DNA of 21,966 nt, taken from the IMG/VR virus record IMGVR_UViG_3300044637_001338, positions 1 through 21,966 of that record; one strand, written 5' to 3'. Below the pieces are notes generated by a model. It was not told the DNA's origin, searched no databases, and was given only the letters and a program-made list of their open reading frames with translations. Shown here one piece after another: positions 15,891 to 21,966 of this stretch; position 1 is the stretch's first letter, and every line of letters begins with the position of its first letter. The stretch is from a virus. Position numbers and translations under genes: made by a program.

Positions 15891-18317
15891 TTAGGACGAA
15901 CAACCGAAACATTCGATTTCAATTCCTTCAGGTTTTGGTGGTAAATTCATATTACTATAATCAATTTTAGGAACCTCCACATTTGGTTTTGGTTTCTGTG
16001 TCTTTGATAGGTCCAACGCTAAGTGTTTAGCCCCAGTTGAAATCGCCTTAGTCCTTACATAATAACATAATGTTTTCAAACCTTTTTCCCACGAGTGAAA
16101 GTGAGATGATGTAATTTTAGACAACGTAGGATTCGACATATATATGTTCATAGACTGAGACTGGTCGATGAATGGTGCTCTATCTGCCGCCATATTAATC
16201 AAGTCTCTCTGAGAAATCTCCCAAATTGTTTTGTATTTAGGAATTAAATGTTCAATTCTTTTAACCTTTTTATTATAGTTTTTATCTTCAGGGTCAAGAT
16301 ATTGATTGAAATTAATGTTCTGAATAGAACCTTCATTCAAAATAATTTCATTCTTCAAATCTTCAGACCAAATACCAATTTTTTCAAAGTCATTAATTAA
16401 GTACTTGTTCACAATCATAATTTCTCCTCCAACAACTCTTCGGTTGAAGAGTGCTGAATGTGCTGGTTCAGTCATTTCAAATGAACCTGTAATTTTTGCT
16501 GAAGATGCAACTGGCATCTGAGCAGTAAACAAAGAGTTACAAACACCAAACTCTTGAACGTCTTTCTTTAATGTTTCCCAATCTAAAAATAACTCAGAGT
16601 CATTAATTTCCCACATATCAAATTGGAAAATACCTTTTGACATCGGAGAACCTTTGAAGAATTCGTAAGGATGTCTAATTCCTTTCTTACACAAATCATT
16701 ACTTTCAGTAATTGCTGCGAAGTAAATTGCCTCAAAAATATTTTTGTTCAAAGTCTTAGCCTCATCAGAAGTGAAAACATAATCCAAAAGACAGAACACA
16801 TCTGCTAAACCTTGTACTCCAATACCAATCGCTCTTTGTTCTAAACCTCCTTTAAGACCTTTTTCAGTTGAATAATTATTCTTGTCGATAACATTGTTCA
16901 ACGCTCGTACTGCTTTTCTAACTTCTTGAATTAATAATTTGTAGTCAAACTTTCCCTCAACAATAAAGTTTTTAAGAACGATTGATGATAAAGTACAAAT
17001 CGCTGTTGTGTTCTCATCAGTATACTGATAGATTTCATTACACAAGTTAGATTGTTTAATCACACCAATGTTTTGATGGTTGGTTTTCTTGTTCGCACTA
17101 TCTTTAGCACATAAGTAAGGAACCCCAGTTTCAACTTGAGATTCAATTACTTTACTCCAAATCTCTTGGGCTTTCACTTTACGACCAATACCAGCATTAA
17201 CCGCTAACTGATAGTTTCTTTCGTATTCGTCACCAAAACATTCCTGTAAAGGTTTGATACCTGCTTTGATAATATCATTTGGACAGAACAAATACCAATC
17301 TTCATTGTTTTTTACCGCTCTCATGAAATTATCAGGAATCCAAAGTGCAGTAAATAAGTCTCTCGCTCTCAATTCTTCAGCACCTGTATTCTTTTTAATA
17401 TCCAACAAGTCGAAAATATCTTTGTGCCACGGTTCCAAATAGATTGCCGCACTACCAGGTCTTCTACCTTGTTGATTAAAGAATCTTAAAGATTCATTAA
17501 CAATCTTCAAGTACTTCAACAAACCTCCGGCAAATCCACCTGAAGACGTAATTCGACTTTCTTTACTTCTAATGTTAGACATCGATAATCCAATACCCGC
17601 AGCATCTGAAGAATATGTTGAAATATCATTCAAGGTTTTTAGTAATCCTTCTCTTGAATCTGAATTATTATAATGTAATACACAAGAAGCAAGTTGAGGA
17701 ACTTTGGTTCCTGAGTTAATCATAATTGGAGTCGCCTTAGAAATTCTCTGACTTGATAATGAATGATAATACTCCACAGCCTCTTCGAATGAATTGGTCA
17801 CCCACAATGCAACTCTCATGTACATATGTTGAGGTCTTTCGATTGTTCTTCCTTCAGGTGTTTTCAATAGATACATTTCTTGTAATGATCTCCATCCAAA
17901 ATAATCAAAGTTGTAATCATTCTCATGATTGATAACCTCATCAATTTTAGAAGGTCCATACTTCTCAATCACCTCCATAAGTTCATCATGAACAACACCA
18001 TCGGCATGAAGGGTATGCATTACATTTGAAAAACTTGGGTCAGTTTCTTTATGATAGGATGAGATAGCAACTGAAGATGCAAGTCTTGAATAATCATAAT
18101 GACTTCCAGTATATGCAGCTGCAATCTCATAAACAAGTTTGTCTAACTCTTTTGTTGTTATATTACCTTCAGTTGGTACTGATGTTATCACCTTAATGAA
18201 AATCTCATCAGAGTTTACAGTCAATCCTTTTGCAGCTCGTTTAATTCTATTATAAATTTTTTGAGGATTGAATGCAACATCTTCCCCACCTCTTTTTTTA
18301 ATTTTTAATGACATCAT
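15891..18317 (-). CDS. nrdA: Class Ia ribonucleoside-diphosphate reductase, alpha subunit
   Basis: The large subunit reduces NDPs to dNDPs for phage DNA synthesis. Residues about 3-90 form an N-terminal ATP-cone (allosteric activity site). The catalytic residues are visible: C212 in QLASCVLHYNN, N424/C426/E428 in SNLCNEI, and C441 in AICTLSS (partners in the active-site disulfide are C212 and C441). A tyrosine pair Y752-Y753 in CYYVRT serves radical transfer from NrdB. The C-terminus ends CFGCSS (C803, C806), the swinging CxxC pair re-reduced by thioredoxin or glutaredoxin. The 808-aa length is normal and I see no intron, intein or frameshift. The start is ATG-ATG (18317 or 18314). It lies 18 nt after nrdB; the order nrdB-nrdA is reversed from T4 and E. 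coli. The gene ends at the terminator. Confidence 0.97.
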   Translation of the reverse strand: MMSLKIKKRGGEDVAFNPQKIYNRIKRAAKGLTVNSDEIFIKVITSVPTEGNITTKELDKLVYEIAAAYTGSHYDYSRLASSVAISSYHKETDPSFSNVMHTLHADGVVHDELMEVIEKYGPSKIDEVINHENDYNFDYFGWRSLQEMYLLKTPEGRTIERPQHMYMRVALWVTNSFEEAVEYYHSLSSQRISKATPIMINSGTKVPQLASCVLHYNNSDSREGLLKTLNDISTYSSDAAGIGLSMSNIRSKESRITSSGGFAGGLLKYLKIVNESLRFFNQQGRRPGSAAIYLEPWHKDIFDLLDIKKNTGAEELRARDLFTALWIPDNFMRAVKNNEDWYLFCPNDIIKAGIKPLQECFGDEYERNYQLAVNAGIGRKVKAQEIWSKVIESQVETGVPYLCAKDSANKKTNHQNIGVIKQSNLCNEIYQYTDENTTAICTLSSIVLKNFIVEGKFDYKLLIQEVRKAVRALNNVIDKNNYSTEKGLKGGLEQRAIGIGVQGLADVFCLLDYVFTSDEAKTLNKNIFEAIYFAAITESNDLCKKGIRHPYEFFKGSPMSKGIFQFDMWEINDSELFLDWETLKKDVQEFGVCNSLFTAQMPVASSAKITGSFEMTEPAHSALFNRRVVGGEIMIVNKYLINDFEKIGIWSEDLKNEIILNEGSIQNINFNQYLDPEDKNYNKKVKRIEHLIPKYKTIWEISQRDLINMAADRAPFIDQSQSMNIYMSNPTLSKITSSHFHSWEKGLKTLCYYVRTKAISTGAKHLALDLSKTQKPKPNVEVPKIDYSNMNLPPKPEGIEIECFGCSS

Positions 18318-18335
18318 AGATATAAAAATATTAAA

Positions 18336-19283
18336 TTAAAAATCAGAATCAAATGATAACTCTTCATTTAGTTTAGCTTTTTGGTATTCCATTGTTCTTG
18401 ACTCAAAGAAGTTACCCTTTGTTTCAACTGCAATTTGTTCCATAAACTTGAATGGTTGTTCAACATTGAATTCTTTTTTACATCCAAACTTAACCAACAA
18501 TCCATCAGTAACGAATTCCAAATATTGTTTCATAAGATTGGAGTTCATACCAATAAGTGAAACAGGTAATGATTCAGTAATGAATTCTTTTTCAATCTCC
18601 AATGCAGACAATAGAATTTCTTTGATTCTTTTTTCTGATGGTTTAGTTTCCAAGTGATTATTAACCAAGTGAATTGCAAAGTCACAGTGAAGATTCTCGT
18701 CTTTGAAAATCAAACTGTTTGCATTACACAAACCTTGCATAATACCTCTCGACTTCAACCAGAAAATTGAACAGAAAGACCCTGAAAAGAATATACCTTC
18801 AACCGCAGCGAATGCCACAAGTCTCTCTTGGAAGGATGCGTTTTCAATCCAATCAAGAGCCCACTTAGCCTTCTTTTGAACTGCAGGTAGATTATCTAAT
18901 GCTGTAAAACAAAGTTGTTTTTCTTTTTCGTTTGAGATATATGTATCGATGAGTAATGAATACATCAAGCTATGAATGTTTTCCATCATCAACTGAAATC
19001 CATAGAAAAATTTAGCCTCAGGATATTGTACTTCCTTTAAGAAATTTTCTGCAAGATTTTCATTAACAATACCATCAGAAGCTGCGAAGAATGATAAAAT
19101 ATTTTTAACGAAATATTGTTCATTTTCAGTAAGATTATTCCAATCTCTAATATCGTTAGTCAAATCTACCTCTTCAGCAGTCCAAAATGCTGCTTGATGT
19201 TGTTTGTAAAATTCCCAAATATCATTGTGCTCAATGGGGAATATAACGAATCTGTTGGGATTCTCTATTAAAATTTTTTCCAT
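18336..19283 (-). CDS. nrdB: Class Ia ribonucleoside-diphosphate reductase, beta subunit
   Basis: The radical-generating small subunit is the partner of NrdA. All di-iron ligands can be read: D40 (EEVD), E101 and H104 (MENIHS), E162 (AVEGIFF), and E196 and H199 (DENLHCD). The radical tyrosine is Y108 (SLMYS). This makes it a tyrosyl-radical enzyme rather than a manganese/iron phenylalanine variant. The C-terminal tail LSFDSDF resembles the eukaryotic R2 tail that docks into R1 (F-T-L-D-A-D-F type), not the E. coli tail. The eukaryote-like lineage is also common in Bacteroidota and large DNA viruses. The 315-aa length is normal. It starts 15 nt after the helicase stop with no visible Shine-Dalgarno sequence, and is followed by nrdA after an 18-nt gap. 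Confidence 0.97.
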   Translation of the reverse strand: MEKILIENPNRFVIFPIEHNDIWEFYKQHQAAFWTAEEVDLTNDIRDWNNLTENEQYFVKNILSFFAASDGIVNENLAENFLKEVQYPEAKFFYGFQLMMENIHSLMYSLLIDTYISNEKEKQLCFTALDNLPAVQKKAKWALDWIENASFQERLVAFAAVEGIFFSGSFCSIFWLKSRGIMQGLCNANSLIFKDENLHCDFAIHLVNNHLETKPSEKRIKEILLSALEIEKEFITESLPVSLIGMNSNLMKQYLEFVTDGLLVKFGCKKEFNVEQPFKFMEQIAVETKGNFFESRTMEYQKAKLNEELSFDSDF

Positions 19284-19298
19284 AATTAATTGTGTGTT

Positions 19299-20675
19299 TT
19301 ATAATTGTTGTTGTTCCTTTTGTTTTCTCTTCTCCATCAATTCTTTGACTCTGTCTCTCTTCTTCTCTTCTTGTTGTTCCTCAAATCCTAAGAACGTTAC
19401 TGAACTTTCAGTATCAATTTCAAGAAGTTCATTGTTGAATTTACAGTTCTCGAATACAACCCCATCCTTTCCAAGACGAGACTTTGTTATCGCGATTGTC
19501 GCCAAATTCATTTCTTTCTGTTGAAGTGTTTTTGCCACCGTGATGATGACGTGTCCAACTTGGGCCTTTTTGATTGACCCACCCATTTGGTCTGTAGTAA
19601 CTACCTCTGAAGAAATAGAACTTCTATTCCCTTGAGTTGCAGTCCAACCAACCAAGTTGAGTTCGTGGCACATTGCCTCAAACCCTCTCATTACCGAACC
19701 TTCAGCTTTCCACTCGTCCTTTGATGATGATTCAGGTAATACACAATCGATATAATCTAACATAATCATATCAAGTTTATTCCCATCCGCAATCATTTTT
19801 CTAACCTGATTTTTAAGTTGGTTCATTGTCATAGTATCCGATGCCAATTTCTTCAATACAAGTTTGTTTTTCATTGTTTCTTGTATTTCAGTAACCTTTG
19901 ACATTACATCTTCTCTATGTTTTGCCAACTCATCAGGTGGAATCCCTGTCCATATCGTAAAGTGTTTCCTCTGAACAATCTTTGGATTGTCTTCAAAGAA
20001 TACCTGAAGGACATTGTATCCCAAGTTGAATGCTGTATTAGCAATCTTCGTTAAGATTGTAGTTTTACCCACACCTGTTGGTGCAAGGATTACACCAATC
20101 TCACCTTTAGCCAAACCACCCTTAAGTAGTTTGTCAATACCTGGTATTCCCATAGGTATTGGGTGTCTATAGTCCTCATCTAATACTGTCTCTAAGTCCG
20201 AGAAAATGTCTGTTTGACCTTTCTCTATTTCACCAACCTGTAACGCCTCTCTAACTAACCCCTCCACTTTATCATAAGATTCAAAATCACCTTGAGTGAT
20301 AATTTTTTGAGCCTTATCCATAGCCTTTTGAAGTTCTTGTTGTTTACAGAATTTCAAAGCCTTTTCTTGAACAAACTGTGTTCCTTCGAATGGAGCTTCT
20401 TTAACTTGTTTAAGTGTATCTAAAACAATTTTGGCGACTAATTCTTGAGAAACTTCAGACTTGATAATTTGTTCGAGAGTTTCGAAGTTAGGGGTTGATT
20501 CATACTTCACATAGTATTCCTTAATCATCTGTAAAATGATTTTGAAATACTTGTTATCAAAGTATGTGGACTCGATGACATCAAGAATAGATGATGAAAA
20601 ATCTTTATCTACCACAATCTGATTCAATAACTGAATCTGGAAAGTGTTTCCTAAGTAATCGAAATTTTTGTTCAT
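19299..20675 (-). CDS. gp41: Replicative DNA helicase, gp41/DnaB-like
   Basis: This hexameric 5'-3' replication-fork helicase is of the RecA/DnaB type, 458 aa against about 475 for T4 gp41. Residues 1-150 are an alpha-helical N-terminal domain. The ATPase follows: Walker A APTGVGKTT (198-206), a catalytic-Glu segment VFFEDN (E228), Walker B MIMLDYID (303-310, D307), motif H3 TATQGNR (345-351) and an arginine-finger-type motif TKSRLGKDG (397-405). The last 30 residues are highly charged and Gln-rich (EEQQEEKKRDRVKEL and on), a likely flexible or coiled tail for contacting primase or loader. The ATG at 20675 is preceded by AGGGGAG. The neighbours, a 5' exonuclease upstream and ribonucleotide reductase downstream, make a replication block. 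Confidence 0.93.
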   Translation of the reverse strand: MNKNFDYLGNTFQIQLLNQIVVDKDFSSSILDVIESTYFDNKYFKIILQMIKEYYVKYESTPNFETLEQIIKSEVSQELVAKIVLDTLKQVKEAPFEGTQFVQEKALKFCKQQELQKAMDKAQKIITQGDFESYDKVEGLVREALQVGEIEKGQTDIFSDLETVLDEDYRHPIPMGIPGIDKLLKGGLAKGEIGVILAPTGVGKTTILTKIANTAFNLGYNVLQVFFEDNPKIVQRKHFTIWTGIPPDELAKHREDVMSKVTEIQETMKNKLVLKKLASDTMTMNQLKNQVRKMIADGNKLDMIMLDYIDCVLPESSSKDEWKAEGSVMRGFEAMCHELNLVGWTATQGNRSSISSEVVTTDQMGGSIKKAQVGHVIITVAKTLQQKEMNLATIAITKSRLGKDGVVFENCKFNNELLEIDTESSVTFLGFEEQQEEKKRDRVKELMEKRKQKEQQQL

Positions 20676-20686
20676 ATATTGTATTG

Positions 20687-20693
20687 CTCCCCT
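20687..20693 (-). promoter_or_regulatory. Purine-rich ribosome-binding site before the helicase gene
   Basis: AGGGGAG lies 11 nt before the helicase ATG. It is the only gene start in the window with a clear Shine-Dalgarno-like sequence; the others have AT-rich leaders or start inside the upstream gene. Confidence 0.45.
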
Positions 20694-20709
20694 GTGTATT
20701 ATTAAATAC

Positions 20710-21162
20710 TCACTTACTCAAATCAAAATCCAAATATTGATAAGATAATCTTTGTTCTGAAAAAATGTCAGTCAATTCTCTGAGAATGTCTTTCAAAAAT
20801 GGTCGTACGTCAACGGTATAACGAACTTTGGGCGGAAAATATTTTCCATCAAAAATTCTATGACAAATTGTCGTGTCCCCATTCTTAACATAAATGTTAA
20901 AGATTTCTGGACCTTCTGTATATGAAGTATCCATAATTGATTGGTCATGCATGATAGATTCACTATTGTCCATCATGTAAATAACAGTTTTCATCTTCAA
21001 ATGATACTGTAATTCATCTTTAATACTATTAATTAATTCATAGAATTCAACTGAGTTTTTTGCGATTGGATTATAACCTCTAACATTGAAATACCTTTGA
21101 ACTACAATGTTGTCGTTAAGGGTTAGAAGAAATTCCATTTTAGTGCTGTCTTGCTCTTTCAT
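20710..21162 (-). CDS. Hypothetical protein, 150 aa, between exonuclease and helicase
   Basis: The family is not recognised. The protein is small and soluble. It has acidic and amphipathic helices (ELINSIKDELQYHLKMKTV, about 43-61) and strands in the second half (FNIYVKNGDTTICHRIFDG, about 88-106), and ends in an acidic YLDFDLSK. It lacks a signal peptide, membrane segment or zinc motif. It starts eight bases after the exonuclease stop; an internal Met at residue 9 (KMEFLLTL) is an alternative start at 21138. It ends 34 nt before the helicase gene. Position suggests a replication accessory factor (in T4, helicase-loading gp59 and single-strand-binding gp32 lie near these functions), but no residue pattern supports naming it as either. 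Confidence 0.7.
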   Translation of the reverse strand: MKEQDSTKMEFLLTLNDNIVVQRYFNVRGYNPIAKNSVEFYELINSIKDELQYHLKMKTVIYMMDNSESIMHDQSIMDTSYTEGPEIFNIYVKNGDTTICHRIFDGKYFPPKVRYTVDVRPFLKDILRELTDIFSEQRLSYQYLDFDLSK

Positions 21163-21169
21163 AAAGTTT

Positions 21170-21966
21170 TTAATTTTTGTTTGTGTTTCTTTTTTCTTTT
21201 CGTGTAAGTTTCATAAATGGTCGGAGGAAATTTACCCAAGCCTCATCGTTCTTGGGTAGGTACTTGAAGAGTCCGTCCTCCATCATCATTCTCATCAAGT
21301 TTTTGTATCCACGGTCAGTGGGGTCTATTGTGTCTGTATGTATCTGTTCCACAAGTTCTTTACCATCATCAGTGATTAAAGGATTGTGAAGATCCACGAT
21401 TTTTTTGTTTGTTTCAAAGAATTGTTCTCCAAATGTACCACTTTTAGTTTTACCAATCAAAATGTTTTCTAACGCCTTTGGTTTTTTCTTTTGCTCGATG
21501 TTTCGTGCGTTATCCAAGATTTCTTCGATAGTACATGATTTCTCTAACAATTCGGGAAACAATTTGACCAAAGTCTTTTCTCCCAACATTTCTATACCAT
21601 CTATATTGTCGGACTTATCCCCCGTTAGAATCTTGGTTAATAAGACGTTTTGGTGGGGTATGTTGACCTTATTGATAGTAATCATGTCTCCATACCTATA
21701 ATATTGTTTGGAGGTCGGAGAATAGATGGTTACCCGTTCTGATATAAGTTGAGTTAAGTCCTTGTCCGCAGAAAAAATTATGATTTCTTCATCGACAGAC
21801 AATTTGGTGTAATAAGCAATAAGGTCATCCGCCTCGTTGTTAGTCATTTCAACCTGACGCACGAATATCTCCTCAAGGTATTGTTTGACCCGAGACTTCT
21901 GTTGAAGATATGATTCGTACTTAAACTCATTCATATCTTGACGACGATTCGCTTTGTATTGAGGAT
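21170..21966 (-). CDS. rnh: 5'-3' exonuclease/RNase H, T4 Rnh-like FEN family (5' end beyond the window)
   Basis: A FEN/PIN-type nuclease that removes RNA primers and flaps at the fork. The reading frame stays open from the ATG at 21934 to the right edge, and the extra codons read PQYKANRRQD. P-x-YKANR is the usual motif of this family in the middle of the catalytic domain, so the Met at 21934 is internal and the true start lies outside. Counting from that Met, acidic metal ligands are seen in NEADD (33-37), SADKDLTQL (55-63) and GDKSDNI (105-111). The first two match T4 EANDH and SSDGDFTQL, and the third matches GDKKDNV. A helical region and a basic C-terminus (MKLTRKEKRNTNKN) follow. The first catalytic aspartate should lie in the missing part. 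Confidence 0.93.
   Translation of the reverse strand, partial: PQYKANRRQDMNEFKYESYLQQKSRVKQYLEEIFVRQVEMTNNEADDLIAYYTKLSVDEEIIIFSADKDLTQLISERVTIYSPTSKQYYRYGDMITINKVNIPHQNVLLTKILTGDKSDNIDGIEMLGEKTLVKLFPELLEKSCTIEEILDNARNIEQKKKPKALENILIGKTKSGTFGEQFFETNKKIVDLHNPLITDDGKELVEQIHTDTIDPTDRGYKNLMRMMMEDGLFKYLPKNDEAWVNFLRPFMKLTRKEKRNTNKN

Noticed and set aside
15891-19283. Possible intron or intein in nrdA/nrdB, as in T4 nrdB
   Set aside because: Both proteins are of normal length with motifs in order and no inserted sequence or frame break.
20696-20709. Small hairpin GTATT-TAAT-AATAC after the 150-aa gene as a terminator
   Set aside because: It has only a 5-bp AT-rich stem with no T-run, and the helicase gene follows at once.
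21932-21934. ATG at 21934 as the true exonuclease start
   Set aside because: The frame stays open to the window edge and encodes the family motif YKANR upstream, so this Met is internal.

Overview
The window is a piece of a tailed-phage genome of the T4-like (contractile-tail) kind. Its host is most likely a member of the Bacteroidota, probably Flavobacteriia-like. All genes lie on the minus strand, so transcription runs from right to left. The DNA is AT-rich, coding density is very high, and adjacent genes overlap by 1, 8 or 14 nt or are separated by a few bases. The Bacteroidota assignment rests on three things: SprB-type repeats (known from Flavobacterium gliding adhesins) in the leftmost gene, the near absence of Shine-Dalgarno sequences in front of the genes, and the general AT-rich style. 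It is an inference, not proof.

Right part (about 15.86-21.97 kb), replication and nucleotide supply. In transcription order there is a T4 RNase H-like 5'-3' exonuclease running off the right edge, a 150-aa protein of unknown function, a gp41/DnaB-like replicative helicase, and class Ia ribonucleotide reductase NrdB (beta) and NrdA (alpha). This block ends in a clear intrinsic terminator (15855-15880).

Left part (1-15.81 kb), baseplate and tail tip. It begins right behind the terminator with a gp25-like (GPW/gp25) wedge protein and a gp6-like (baseplate J) protein. Next come a giant 1617-aa protein, then proteins of 565, 276, 364 (PKD domain) and 302 aa, then a 994-aa protein with a tail-protein-I/gp7-like segment. 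Last is a protein made of SprB-like repeats, cut by the left edge. Simple contractile tails use the order gp25(W)-gp6(J)-gp7(I)-fibre(H). Here the same order is kept, but five large, mostly unrecognised genes sit between J and I, so this looks like an elaborated baseplate rim or adhesin platform.

Regulation. The three non-coding gaps longer than 30 nt at the heads of late transcription or translation units (15.84, 13.41 and 4.92 kb) each carry the same core. It reads TATTTATAA in the gene direction, and its complement contains a perfect T4 late-promoter core, TATAAATA. One copy sits directly behind the terminator at the replication/baseplate boundary. The gap before the 1617-aa gene also holds a 15-bp inverted repeat that would fold over the region just upstream of its start codon.

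There is no gene-free stretch over 300 bases; the longest gap is about 98 bases. I saw no tRNA, CRISPR, IS element, intron or intein. Plus-strand open frames appear to be shadows of the minus-strand genes.
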